In this document: positions 17,409 through 26,097 of the stretch, in pieces
Position numbering within the stretch: the stretch's first letter is position 1
Layout of the letters: the number at the start of each line of letters is the position of its first letter
From: Pseudomonadota bacterium
Lineage (GTDB): Bacteria > Myxococcota_A > Polyangia > Polyangiales > Polyangiaceae
Reading direction: 5' to 3'
Assembly (NCBI GenBank): GCA_023398955.1
Contig: JAEWRL010000190.1
Span: forward strand, 1-64,000
Length of the DNA: 64,000 nt
Position numbers and translations under genes: made by a program
The notes under the pieces: model-generated
Told to the model about the DNA's origin: nothing
The model's input: the letters and a program-made list of their open reading frames with translations, nothing else
Database searches by the model: none

Positions 17409-18554
17409 TCAGCGATCAGGTGGGTCGGGGTGGAGCTTGGGCTCGAGCTCGACTGACTCGTCGTCGATCACGACACGGGCGCCGTTCCTCAGTTTGAAGG
17501 CACCCGCCGCCACGACCAGCTCAGCGCCCGTGAGCCCCTTCGTGACTTCGACGAAGTCGCCGCGCCGTTCCCCGAGCCGAACGAACTGCTGACGGACCTG
17601 CCGGGGCGCCCGGTCTTCCGCGCCACGGTCCTCGACAATGAACAAGGAGTCGCCGTAGGGAGCGTGGACGAGGGCTGTCGTGGGCACGACGACGACTTCA
17701 CGCTCCTCTGCCAGTTCGACGGCGACGTTAACGAACATGCCGGGACGGAGACGCTTGCCGGGATCCGCCACGGAAGCACGCAAAGCAACCGAGCGCGTAG
17801 TCTGATCGACCGCGGGAGCAATGGCTGCCAGGACTCCGCCCAGATCGATGCCCGCCGCGTCGTCTCGAATCCGGATGGGCAGGCCAACCCTCAAGACGTC
17901 GAGGTGCTGCTGGGGAAGGGTAAAGTCGACATAGTCGTCCTGTTGAGACTGGAGTGTCGTAACGGCGCTCCCTGGCGCGAGATACTGCCCCACGTTCACC
18001 ATGCGGATCCCAAGCCGGCCTGCGAATGGCGCGCGGACCGTTTTTCTGGCGATCTGAGCCTCAAGGGCGGCCACCTCCGCCGCGGAGGTCTTGTGTGTCG
18101 CGGCAGCGGCGTCAAGCTCTGCAACGGTGGCTACGCGTCCCTCGACCAGGTTCCGCGTCCGCGACAGGGTAGTCTCCGCCAAGTCACGGCGCGCACGGGC
18201 GGAGTCGAGCTGCGCGCGCTCCACTCGTGTATCGAGCTCCAGCAGGATCTGACCGGGAGTCACCGCATCGCCAGATTCGAAGGCGATGCGCGTCACGATA
18301 CCGGCCAGGTCGCTGCTCAGGGTGACCCCCTTGGCTGCTTCGATGCTGCCAATCGCCGTTAGGGTGGTCGCCCAGGTGGTCTTCTTCACCGCCGCGCTCG
18401 ATACTGTTTCTGGAGGGGGACCGGACTGTTTCGCCGCCTGCGCCGCGTTCATGACGACGCCGATCTGGCTTACCTTTACAGCGACAAGGGCACCCACCAA
18501 TGCGAGGAACACGAGGATGGAGATGAGGTATCGCACGACAAGACTCCCCCGCAT
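17409..18554 (-). CDS. RND efflux periplasmic adaptor subunit (MFP)
   Basis: This periplasmic membrane-fusion protein links the RND permease to an outer-membrane channel. It has one N-terminal membrane anchor (about 8-28, LISILVFLALVGALVAV). A lipoyl/barrel-sandwich half motif follows (TTLTAIGSIEAAKGVTLSSD), then a helical hairpin (about 100-165), the returning half (KTVRAPFAGRLGIRMVNVGQ) and a beta-barrel domain (VALRASVADPGKRLRPGMF). The order is as in MexA/AcrA-type adaptors and the length, 381 residues, is normal. ATG at 18554 is preferred to an upstream TTG at 18581, which adds nine residues before the anchor. It lies immediately upstream of its pump. Confidence 0.93.
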   Translation of the reverse strand: MRGSLVVRYLISILVFLALVGALVAVKVSQIGVVMNAAQAAKQSGPPPETVSSAAVKKTTWATTLTAIGSIEAAKGVTLSSDLAGIVTRIAFESGDAVTPGQILLELDTRVERAQLDSARARRDLAETTLSRTRNLVEGRVATVAELDAAAATHKTSAAEVAALEAQIARKTVRAPFAGRLGIRMVNVGQYLAPGSAVTTLQSQQDDYVDFTLPQQHLDVLRVGLPIRIRDDAAGIDLGGVLAAIAPAVDQTTRSVALRASVADPGKRLRPGMFVNVAVELAEEREVVVVPTTALVHAPYGDSLFIVEDRGAEDRAPRQVRQQFVRLGERRGDFVEVTKGLTGAELVVAAGAFKLRNGARVVIDDESVELEPKLHPDPPDR

Positions 18555-18795
18555 TCCTAAGCAGGGCCAGTGGAAGCGCAAGCACCGACCCGTTCGCTAC
18601 CCCATCGCGGAACCGTCACCGGGCCCGCGCGCTCCTCACCTCCCAAAGCGGCATCAGTCCTTAGCGCGCCTGAGAGCGTCGAACGAACGACCGACGCTTG
18701 CAGAGTGACAGTTCGGCGGCAGCGCGCCGTGGGGGACACGCCCCGTCATCTTCAGGCGATGGCGCTCACGACGGATGGCTGCTCGGCATCGCCGC

Positions 18796-20634
18796 TCAGC
18801 GGATCGAGACCGAGAAGGGGAGGGCCGCCACGACGCTCTCCCGCCCCAGGAACGGGCTCACACTCTGCAGGAAAGGTAGCATCCCCAATGGCACGATGCG
18901 CGCCAGGTCCTTCTGCTCCTGGCGGTACCTTCTCAGGGCAGCCTCGGCCTCGACGGCATTGGCGTCCTCGCCCATCATCAGCGCTTCCAGCAGCGAATCC
19001 GCAGAGCCCTCGACGATGACAGCGGCGCGCTCGTCGAGACCCGCCAGCTTCCGCGCGACGGCGAGGGCGTGCTGGAGGCCACCGAGCTCATCGATGAGTC
19101 CCCGCTCGAGGCCCTGCTCTCCAGTCCAGATGCGCCCTTCCGCGCTCTGCATCACCTTCTCCGCCGAAAGCCCCCGCCCTTCCTCGACACGCGCACGAAA
19201 CAGGTGGTAGACGTGGGCCATCTGTGCGCGCACTCGCGTCCGCGTCTCATCGTCCCAGGGCTCCAAAGCAGACAGATACGCTGCCCTTGCGGCTGCGCCT
19301 TCCTCGTCGCTCGCCGGCAGGACGTAGGGGCGGATCCCGTAGCGCTCGAGGGCACTGCCGACTACTAGCTTGCCCCCGACGACCCCGATCGAGCCGACGA
19401 TGCTCGTGCGCTCGGCGATGACGCGCCGTGCGGCACAAGCCAAGTAGTAGCCTCCGCTTGCCGCCATATTGCCAATTGACGCGACGAGGGGCTTCTTGGC
19501 ACCCAGATCGCGCAGTTCCCGCCAAAGCAGGTCGCTCGCGAGCGCCGAGCCCCCCGGAGAGTCGATGCGCAGGACCACGGCCCTGACCGAATCCTCCTTC
19601 GCAAGGCGCTTCAGCGTCTTCTGGAGCGACTGGGCGGCGATCCCCTCGACCGAGAAGAGACCCCCTGCCTCCATCGTGATCCCACCCACAGCGGGCACGA
19701 CGGCAATTGACGGTTTCCCTCCGCCCATGTCTTGCACCCCAGCCAAGAGCCTCACGACCTCGGCGAGGCCAGAAGCCGGGGTGTCCTCTGCGTCAGGACC
19801 ATAAGCGACGCGATGCTCTCGGGCCCCGGCTTGTGTCAGCGCGTCGTCCCTCGCTTCAGACTCGTAACCCAAGGAATGGATCAGCTTCTCCGACAGGGCC
19901 TCCTCCGCGCTCCAGGGCCCGTGCTCCATGAGCCAGCGAGCTCGCGGGGCCTTGCTCGCCCTGGCGACGCCGTCGAGCCAGGTGCCCCGGATCGAGCGCA
20001 AGGCGCCTCCGAGGGATTCGCGCATGGCGTCACTCGGGGCTTCTCGCGTCACCGGCTCCGCGGCACTCTTGTACTTTCCCATCGACAAGAAGTCAGCAGT
20101 CACGCCGAGCTTGTCGAGAGCCCCCTTCACGTGGACGACCTCTGCAGCGATGCCCACCGTGTCGACGTTGCCAGCCGGACTGAGCCATATCCTGTCGCAA
20201 GCCTGCACGGCGAGCCAAGCCGTCGCGTTGTCGAGCGCATGAGCGTGACAGACCACCGGTTTCTTGGTTCGCAGCTTGCCGATCACGCCGCCAAGCTCCT
20301 CGGTCTGGGCCCAGCCGAGCGACGTGGTCCCAAGGCGGACGAAGACACCGGTCGCGTCGTCGTCGTCCCGAACCCTTTCGATGGCCCGCACCAACCCGAC
20401 GTAGCCTCGAGATGCCGGGATCGGGAAGAGACCTGCAGAGCCAGTCGACTCGGGGACACCTTCTGAGAGGTTCAACTCGAGAACGAGGCCGTTTCCCGTT
20501 ACAGAGGGAGGCGGGGTTGCCGAAGCGGCGCTGGACGGACTAGCGCGCCTCGCAATCCGCGGTCGCCCTTCGCAAGCGACCGGCCCCAGGGTGAAGAAGA
20601 GTAGTCCCGCGAGCAGCGCACCGCCGTGCCTCAT
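18796..20634 (-). CDS. sppA: Signal peptide peptidase SppA, 67K type, lipoprotein form
   Basis: This Ser-Lys dyad protease degrades cleaved signal peptides. Both repeat halves of the 67-kDa type are present. Lys189 in SMGKYKSAAEP and Ser393 in NMAASGGYYLAC correspond to E. coli Lys209 and Ser409, and DSPGGSALAS precedes the serine. E. coli SppA has a transmembrane anchor, but here the N-terminus is a lipoprotein signal, LLFFTLGPVAC, so Cys21 is probably lipidated. ATG at 20634 shares an ATGA overlap with the stop of the upstream zinc-ribbon/TPR gene, indicating translational coupling. Length from this start is 612 residues. Confidence 0.92.
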   Translation of the reverse strand: MRHGGALLAGLLFFTLGPVACEGRPRIARRASPSSAASATPPPSVTGNGLVLELNLSEGVPESTGSAGLFPIPASRGYVGLVRAIERVRDDDDATGVFVRLGTTSLGWAQTEELGGVIGKLRTKKPVVCHAHALDNATAWLAVQACDRIWLSPAGNVDTVGIAAEVVHVKGALDKLGVTADFLSMGKYKSAAEPVTREAPSDAMRESLGGALRSIRGTWLDGVARASKAPRARWLMEHGPWSAEEALSEKLIHSLGYESEARDDALTQAGAREHRVAYGPDAEDTPASGLAEVVRLLAGVQDMGGGKPSIAVVPAVGGITMEAGGLFSVEGIAAQSLQKTLKRLAKEDSVRAVVLRIDSPGGSALASDLLWRELRDLGAKKPLVASIGNMAASGGYYLACAARRVIAERTSIVGSIGVVGGKLVVGSALERYGIRPYVLPASDEEGAAARAAYLSALEPWDDETRTRVRAQMAHVYHLFRARVEEGRGLSAEKVMQSAEGRIWTGEQGLERGLIDELGGLQHALAVARKLAGLDERAAVIVEGSADSLLEALMMGEDANAVEAEAALRRYRQEQKDLARIVPLGMLPFLQSVSPFLGRESVVAALPFSVSIR

Positions 20635-23123
20635 GGCGTTTCTTCCTCGGATTCGGCGTCTCCCGAAGGAGGCGCGGGCGGATCTGCGCTTTGCTCCTGG
20701 GGAGCCGGAGGGGGCTCCTCCGCACCTTCCGCCTCGGCGTCGGCCCACTGCGGTTCAGGCGCGAGGTTGCCGGAGGGAGCCTCCCGGCTGGGCAGCTCGG
20801 CTGCTCCCGAAGCCTCCTCGATTCTTGCAGCGGCGCGCTGACCGTAGGACGACTCCGGTCCCCCCTGTTCGAGGATGCGGCGATAGACGGCCACCGCCTC
20901 GGACCGACGCCCACCCAACCACAGTAGATCTGCCTTTCCCTGCAGACCAGGCATGTAATGGGGGTTCACCGCCAGTAGCTGGTCGTAGAGGGACACGGCT
21001 GAGCTCGCGTTCCCGCGCGATGCCTCAATCTGGGCGAGGCCCGTCAAGGCCTCGCTGTTGCCAGGCTTCTCCACCAGGACCGACCGATAGTGTCGTTCAG
21101 CGCTGCCCAGACGCCCTCCCCGCAGATCTTCGGATGCCAGGGCCAGCCGCTCGCGGTAGTCGTAGTCGCGAGCGGGCTCTGGTTTGGAGGGCTCGACATC
21201 TGCAGGCCTCTCGGCGACGGGTTGCTCGCCCTTGGGTGGGGCGGCGGGCTGCCGGACCTCCTCCCTCATCGTTCGAACCGCGCGGGCTGCCAGATCCCAG
21301 CTCTCGTCCCGCTCACCCACGGGAACGGCATCGACGACCTCGGTGGCGCTCGCGATGTCTCCAGCTCGCAGCCAGGCAGCGGTGGCGCCTGCTCGCGCGG
21401 GTCCAAAAGCCAGCTCGGGTTCAGCCGCCTCCATCAGCGCCGCAGCGAGCTGCGCTTCATTCCGTGGAGTTTTGGCGTGGAGCATCAAGGCTGCCGCTAT
21501 CGGATCGCGGTCCGCCACTGGTTGGTCGAGCATGCCACCATCCCGTGCAAGTGCGGAGATCCGGTCCTCACCCTCGAGCCAAGCAAGGCGCACCCGCGCC
21601 CCTGACAATGCCGGCGCAGCGCCAGCCGCTGTCGCGGCGCTCTGAATGGCGCTCCGCGCGGCGGTCAGGGCCTCTCGCGCCCTAGCCTGTAGCTGAGCGT
21701 CTTCCGGGTACCAAGCGGAGAGGTAGTGTAGCACCTCGGCTCGGGCCACCCGAAGCCGAGCGTCGGCAGCTTTCCACTCCGGGTCGTCTTGGGAAGGGCC
21801 GGCACGATCGAGCTTCGAGGCGGCACGGTCGAGCCTCCCCTGCCGAATGAGCGTCACGACCTCAGACGGTCGGACCTGTTGCGCCGGAGTTGGCTTCGTT
21901 TCCACGGTGACGACGTGGCGCTCGGAGCGCGACTTCTGCAGGTATTGCCAGCCCAGCACGCCTGCTATCGCAAGCAGCGGAAGCAATACCGCCGCCGCAA
22001 TCCACATCCAGCGGCTCCCGTCGGCTGTCGACGCCCGATGCGGCGCCTCCCCCCCAAGGCGAGCCGGCACATGCCCTAGAGCTCCCCCCTCACGGAGCAC
22101 GGCGCCGAGGCGCGGGCCGTCCGCGCGTCGGGAATCCTGCGAGCGCATTGTCGGATCATGGCTGGGTCGGCCTGTTGGCAGTGGCGAGGCCAGCCCCGGC
22201 GCGACGGCGCTGGCGATGTCGGGCGATGGAGCGGGACCGTCGGACCCCGGAACGTGAGCAGGAAGCCCCTCCGCGAGCCGGACGGTTCCCCGTGGGCCGA
22301 GCTCGGTCGCCGCCGTGCTCTGCTCGGGCGGGGCTGCGCGACCGCCTACAACGGGAGAACTCCCTCCGAGACCTATCGTCGTGCGTCCGCGCGCCTGCGA
22401 GAAGGCAGGGCCATCTGCGTTCGCCACGTGCCCCCGCCAAGGCTCGTTGGGGACCTTCCCGGCGACTGGCTGCCCTCCTTCCGTCGTCCGAGGTGACACG
22501 ACCGCGCCACGGGCCAGCGCCTCTGCGCTAACTAGGGTCGGCTTCGCGGATTCGAGGCTCGCTGCGGAACCACCACCGATTATGCCAGGAAACCCTCCAG
22601 GCCCGGGCTCGGCCATTGCCTCCGCCGGAGCGGGATTGGTGGACGGCATGGTCGCAGCGAAAGCGCTCCGTCCGGTACCAGCCGCGGCAGGCTCGAGGTG
22701 TGAGCCTCTCGTGCCGGACGGGCGCGAACTCGCCTGTTCGCCGTTCGGCAAGCGGTGGCTCGGGCTGACCCCGGGCTCTCGCCCGCTCTGCCGCGATGAC
22801 GAAACCGGATCACGAAAGAAGCTGTCCAGCTCAGCGATGGATCCAAGCGGTCGCCGCGGACCGTCGCCGCGACAGACCTCGTCGGTCCGCGAGAGCTTGC
22901 CCTCTCCAAGCGCGTACTGGAGGTCCTTGAGGGACGCGTACTCGGTGCGCTGGCCATGCCTGGTGAACACTACCCACCGCTCCCCCGCGAACCCAAGGCC
23001 AGTGGGGGCGTAGACACGAAACTGATGCCCACAATTCGTGCAACGGACCGTCGTCCCGCGATCCGAAAGCAATGCGTCGTCGAGTTCGTACTCGGTGCTG
23101 CAAACCCCACACTGGACATCCAT
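20631..23123 (-). CDS. Zinc-ribbon, GYF-like, single-TM, TPR protein
   Basis: The 830-residue protein has an MJ0042-type zinc ribbon at its N-terminus (CGVC at 5-8, CTNC at about 28-31). A GYF-like domain follows (about 48-108: WVVFTRHGQRTEYASLKDLQ and SIAELDSFF), then a long Pro/Gly/Ser-rich linker, one membrane helix (about 370-392, WIAAAVLLPLLAIAGVLGW) and a C-terminal TPR region. The final TPR units carry DYRERLALASEDLRGGRLGSAERHY and ASRGNASSAVSLYDQLLAVNPHY. Zinc ribbon plus GYF before a membrane helix recalls the cytoplasmic part of myxobacterial GltJ-type proteins, but the periplasmic part here is TPR rather than TonB-like. It is followed by sppA with a 4-base overlap, so the two may act in one process. 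The role is unknown. Confidence 0.85.
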   Translation of the reverse strand: MDVQCGVCSTEYELDDALLSDRGTTVRCTNCGHQFRVYAPTGLGFAGERWVVFTRHGQRTEYASLKDLQYALGEGKLSRTDEVCRGDGPRRPLGSIAELDSFFRDPVSSSRQSGREPGVSPSHRLPNGEQASSRPSGTRGSHLEPAAAGTGRSAFAATMPSTNPAPAEAMAEPGPGGFPGIIGGGSAASLESAKPTLVSAEALARGAVVSPRTTEGGQPVAGKVPNEPWRGHVANADGPAFSQARGRTTIGLGGSSPVVGGRAAPPEQSTAATELGPRGTVRLAEGLPAHVPGSDGPAPSPDIASAVAPGLASPLPTGRPSHDPTMRSQDSRRADGPRLGAVLREGGALGHVPARLGGEAPHRASTADGSRWMWIAAAVLLPLLAIAGVLGWQYLQKSRSERHVVTVETKPTPAQQVRPSEVVTLIRQGRLDRAASKLDRAGPSQDDPEWKAADARLRVARAEVLHYLSAWYPEDAQLQARAREALTAARSAIQSAATAAGAAPALSGARVRLAWLEGEDRISALARDGGMLDQPVADRDPIAAALMLHAKTPRNEAQLAAALMEAAEPELAFGPARAGATAAWLRAGDIASATEVVDAVPVGERDESWDLAARAVRTMREEVRQPAAPPKGEQPVAERPADVEPSKPEPARDYDYRERLALASEDLRGGRLGSAERHYRSVLVEKPGNSEALTGLAQIEASRGNASSAVSLYDQLLAVNPHYMPGLQGKADLLWLGGRRSEAVAVYRRILEQGGPESSYGQRAAARIEEASGAAELPSREAPSGNLAPEPQWADAEAEGAEEPPPAPQEQSADPPAPPSGDAESEEETP

Positions 23124-23467
23124 GAAAACAAACCCTCAGGTGGAGATCTGGCGCCTGTGAGCGGCGGTCGACTCTTCCCATCGCCGCGCGTTATCTGGAC
23201 ACATATTGAACCATCCAGCCGACTCTCTCGACGCGCGTCCTGGCGCGCCGCGTGGTGAACGCTAGCAAGCTATCACGTCGAGGGCAGGCCCCTCCCACCC
23301 TTTCCTGACCGCCGACGCGATCCCGGGTTGCGCCCCTTGAAACAAGCTGGGCCCAGCGGCACTCGGCACGTCCGTGGGCCGGACGGAGCTTCTTGTTTCG
23401 CTCCCCCGGCTTGCTAGCGTTCTGGCGGACGCGCACCAGCGCAGCGCACCCGAGGAGACCGGTAGGC
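23124..23467. other. Divergent intergenic region
   Basis: This 344-bp stretch separates the zinc-ribbon/TPR gene (minus) from the Cys-rich lipoprotein gene (plus) and must contain both promoters. I see no confident -35/-10 pair, palindrome or RNA element in it. Confidence 0.45.
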
Positions 23468-23911
23468 ATGAGAAGAGTCGCGGTGTGGACGGCGGTGTTC
23501 ATCGTAAGCGGGTTGACGGCAGCCTGCCCGGTTTACGACGACGACTACTGCTCCTTCGACATGGACTGCGCGCCGGGTCTGCTGTGCAACGTCCAGACTG
23601 GCATGTGCTACGGCCTGGACGTGACGTGCTCGGATCCGGACGGGTGTTACACGAACGAAACCTGCGGGGTGGACGGCTACTGCCACGTTGGGGATTGCTC
23701 CTTCCATGGTTGCGTCAGCGGCTTCGTGTGCCTCGGCGGCGAGACCGGCTATCGATGCGTGTCCGAACGAACGCAGGATGGCGGCGCCGGAGCGGGAGGC
23801 GCGGCTGGTAGCGATGGCAGAGGCCAATCCGCGGGCGGTGGGGTTGGCTCCTCGGACAGCAGCAACGAGGCGGGTGCCACGAGCAGCAGCGGCGCGGCCG
23901 GCGCGCCGTGA
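23468..23911 (+). CDS. Small Cys-rich lipoprotein, Dickkopf-like spacing
   Basis: The 147-residue protein has a signal peptide ending VSGLTAAC, predicting lipidation. About thirteen cysteines follow within 85 residues, in segments such as CSFDMDCAPGLLCN, CYTNETCGVDGYCHVGDC and CVSGFVCLGG. This spacing resembles Dickkopf-type Cys-rich modules found in many myxobacterial secreted proteins. The last 50 residues are a Gly/Ser/Ala tail. It is probably an extracytoplasmic, disulfide-stabilised protein; its function is unknown. ATG at 23468 is chosen because the signal peptide starts there. Confidence 0.72.
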   Translation: MRRVAVWTAVFIVSGLTAACPVYDDDYCSFDMDCAPGLLCNVQTGMCYGLDVTCSDPDGCYTNETCGVDGYCHVGDCSFHGCVSGFVCLGGETGYRCVSERTQDGGAGAGGAAGSDGRGQSAGGGVGSSDSSNEAGATSSSGAAGAP

Positions 23912-23990
23912 GCGGCCGCTGAAGGCCTCATTGGTTCCCGCTCCATCGCGTCAGACGGCTCGCACCGGAACCCGGCTCGGCGCCTGCTTC

Positions 23991-24650
23991 CTATTTCACG
24001 ACGCGGAGGTAGCTAGGAAGGCGCCGTCCTTGTTTCTGCCCTTCGGGCTCCTCCTCCGGAGACTGGGTCGAGCTCGGCGGTGCACTCGGCGGAGCACTCT
24101 TCGGTTGCGAGGGTTCTTGTTTCGATTCTCGTGCGGCTACTTCCGCTGGGTTCTCATCGGGAGGCGGCTCGGCAAGCCGCGGCACTGGGGACGCGGCGGC
24201 TCCATCCGTGCCATGCGTCTCGGCTGCCGACGCTGGCATGCGCTCCGAAGAGTCCCCTTCCTTCGGGACGGCACGCATGCTGGACCGCCGCTCTTGGACC
24301 TGCTGCTGCTTCTGCGCTTGCGCCGCCACCTCTCTAGGCACATCGTCCGGCCACACCATTCCCCGCTGATCCTCGCCCACCAGGGCGTAGACGGCAGACC
24401 AAGGAATGAAGCAGAAGTACGGACGACGCTGGAAACTCAAGGTGCATGACAGTGCGTCATCGCCAACATCGAGGTCGGGGATCCGAACCGCCATGTTCAG
24501 GCCCACCTGCAGCACGAGGGGCACTCGCTGCTTTAACCACGGCGGCACCCTCACGCCTTCGTGACGTGGATCGAGGTGTATGTAGACACTCGACTTCTGA
24601 AGTAGCGCGATTGCCACGTCTTTCTTGGGCGGTAGGCGCGGGGTGTTCAT
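23991..24650 (-). CDS. sspB: SspB-type ClpXP adaptor
   Basis: The protein is predicted to deliver ssrA-tagged and other substrates to ClpXP in the cytoplasm. The N-terminal domain (about 1-110) matches SspB: KKDVAIALLQKSSVYIHLDP, VPPWLKQRVPLVLQVG and PYFCFIPWSAVYALV. A long charged, Pro/Ser/Glu-rich linker (about 110-205) leads to the last residues LPSYLRVVK. In E. coli SspB the ClpX-binding tail also ends LRVVK, so the XB motif is preserved at the very end. Length is 219 residues against 165 in E. coli, with the difference mainly in the linker. Confidence 0.92.
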   Translation of the reverse strand: MNTPRLPPKKDVAIALLQKSSVYIHLDPRHEGVRVPPWLKQRVPLVLQVGLNMAVRIPDLDVGDDALSCTLSFQRRPYFCFIPWSAVYALVGEDQRGMVWPDDVPREVAAQAQKQQQVQERRSSMRAVPKEGDSSERMPASAAETHGTDGAAASPVPRLAEPPPDENPAEVAARESKQEPSQPKSAPPSAPPSSTQSPEEEPEGQKQGRRLPSYLRVVK

Positions 24651-24705
24651 ACACTCGGCTCAATAATGCCTGGGGCCGGATAGCGCTAGCGGCCTATTGG
24701 TCGGA

Positions 24706-24711
24706 ATCATA
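24706..24711 (-). promoter_or_regulatory. Possible -10 element for sspB
   Basis: On the minus strand TATGAT (five of six matches to TATAAT) lies in a locally AT-rich patch about 56 bases before the sspB start. The sequence 17 bases upstream (TAGGCC) is a poor -35, so this is tentative. Confidence 0.3.
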
Positions 24712-24798
24712 AAATGAACCAGCCAGACGGCCTACCAGCGCACCCAAACGATTCCGGCGCAGGCGACCGAGCTCGCCCCCTTTGGCGGCGTTGCCCCC

Positions 24799-25299
24799 TC
24801 AAGAAGCGGTGTCCTCCAGTTGCTTCGGACACCACACGCCCAACCCCTTCACGGGACCGGCGATCGTGAGCCCCCTCCAGGGGGAGGTCACCTCGAAACG
24901 GGCTATAGCCGCAGTCGGCATGCGCTCGTCGCGGCCCGTCCAGTGCGACACGAGGAGCTCGACTCCGGGGTTATGAGCAACGATGAGAATGGGACTGGAG
25001 TCACCCGCAAGGTCGGCAATGACGGAGCAGATTTCTTCCGGGGAGGCAAGGTACAGTCGCCGCGTCGCTTCGACGCCGCGCGCGTAGCCACACGCCTCGG
25101 CCACTGCACGCGCCGTCTGGAGCGCGCGCAGTGCCGTCGAAGAGACGATGCGATCGGGTACTAGTGCCGCCCCAGCGAGCCAGCGCCCCATCGCAGGAGC
25201 TGCCCTGGCGCCGCGTCGATTGAGAGGCCGATCATGGTCCGACAGCGAGACGTCATCATGGCTGGACTTGGCGTGCCTCATGAGCAACAAAGTTCCCAT
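24799..25299 (-). CDS. sixA: Phosphohistidine phosphatase SixA
   Basis: This small (166 residues) histidine-phosphatase-superfamily enzyme carries the RHG-type motif LLMRHAKSSH (His9), SSTALRALQTA and LIVAHNPGVELLVSHW with the second catalytic histidine. SixA proteins dephosphorylate phosphohistidine on signalling or phosphotransfer proteins such as ArcB or NPr. It is divergent from the CreBC-like two-component pair, with 87 bp between starts, which suggests but does not prove a regulatory link. Confidence 0.92.
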   Translation of the reverse strand: MGTLLLMRHAKSSHDDVSLSDHDRPLNRRGARAAPAMGRWLAGAALVPDRIVSSTALRALQTARAVAEACGYARGVEATRRLYLASPEEICSVIADLAGDSSPILIVAHNPGVELLVSHWTGRDERMPTAAIARFEVTSPWRGLTIAGPVKGLGVWCPKQLEDTAS

Positions 25300-25386
25300 G
25301 GGGTAGGTTAGCCTTGGGAACTGCGGCCCGCCAGCACCTCAGTCCCTGGCCGCTGGGGCCCAAGATGGTGCTAGGTTGGCGCCGGC

Positions 25387-26097
25387 ATGACTGCACGCAT
25401 CATCATCGTCGAGGACGAGCCCGCGATAGCGGAGTCCGTCAGTTACGCTCTGGAACGCGACAGCTTCTCTGTCGGTGTGGCCACGACGATGTCCGAGGCG
25501 GGACCGCTGCTCAGTGACGCTGACCTGCTCGTCCTGGATCTGATGCTCCCGGACGGAAGTGGTTTCGACCTGATCCGAAAGCTTCGTGGGGAAGGCCGCA
25601 CGACGCCCATCATCGTGCTGTCCAGCCGCGACAGCGAAGCGGATCGGGTGGTTGCGCTGGAGACCGGCGCAGACGACTATGTTACCAAGCCGTTCTCGCC
25701 GCGCGAGGTCGTCGCGCGAGTGCGGGCCGTCTTGCGTCGCGTCCAGGGCCGCGCTCCCGGCGCGACCGCTCCGGTCCGCGGTCGATCCTCGGTTCTGGAC
25801 GCGGACGATGCGACCCGCCGCGCGCACGTCAACGGCCAGGCGCTGGAGCTCACTCGCGTCGAGTTCGATTTGCTCACTCATCTGCTCGACGCGCCCGGCC
25901 GGGTCTACACGCGCTCGGAGCTCATCGACCGAGTGTGGGGCGACGGTTTCGCGATCAGCGACCGTACAGTGGATAGCCACATCAAGGCGCTGCGGCGCAA
26001 GGTCGCCGAAGCGGGGGGTGACCCACTGGTCATCGAGACGGTGCGCGGCGTGGGCTACCGCGTCATCGAGACGCCTCCTGCGAGCGAGCGATCGTGA
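25387..26097 (+). CDS. OmpR/PhoB-family response regulator, CreB-like
   Basis: The 236-residue protein has a receiver domain (1-120) with Asp10, phosphoacceptor Asp51 in LLVLDLMLPDG and Lys101 in YVTKPFSPRE. A winged-helix DNA-binding domain follows (about 135-230, LELTRVEFDLLTHLL and VDSHIKALRRKV to VRGVGYRV). Its partner kinase gene begins with a GTGA overlap, so the two are translated in concert. Resemblance to CreB rests mainly on the partner kinase. Targets are unknown. Confidence 0.9.
   Translation: MTARIIIVEDEPAIAESVSYALERDSFSVGVATTMSEAGPLLSDADLLVLDLMLPDGSGFDLIRKLRGEGRTTPIIVLSSRDSEADRVVALETGADDYVTKPFSPREVVARVRAVLRRVQGRAPGATAPVRGRSSVLDADDATRRAHVNGQALELTRVEFDLLTHLLDAPGRVYTRSELIDRVWGDGFAISDRTVDSHIKALRRKVAEAGGDPLVIETVRGVGYRVIETPPASERS

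Noticed and set aside
23191..23502. 103-codon reverse frame between the zinc-ribbon gene and the Cys-rich lipoprotein
   Set aside because: Basic low-complexity text with no start signal; it overlaps the lipoprotein signal peptide antisense.
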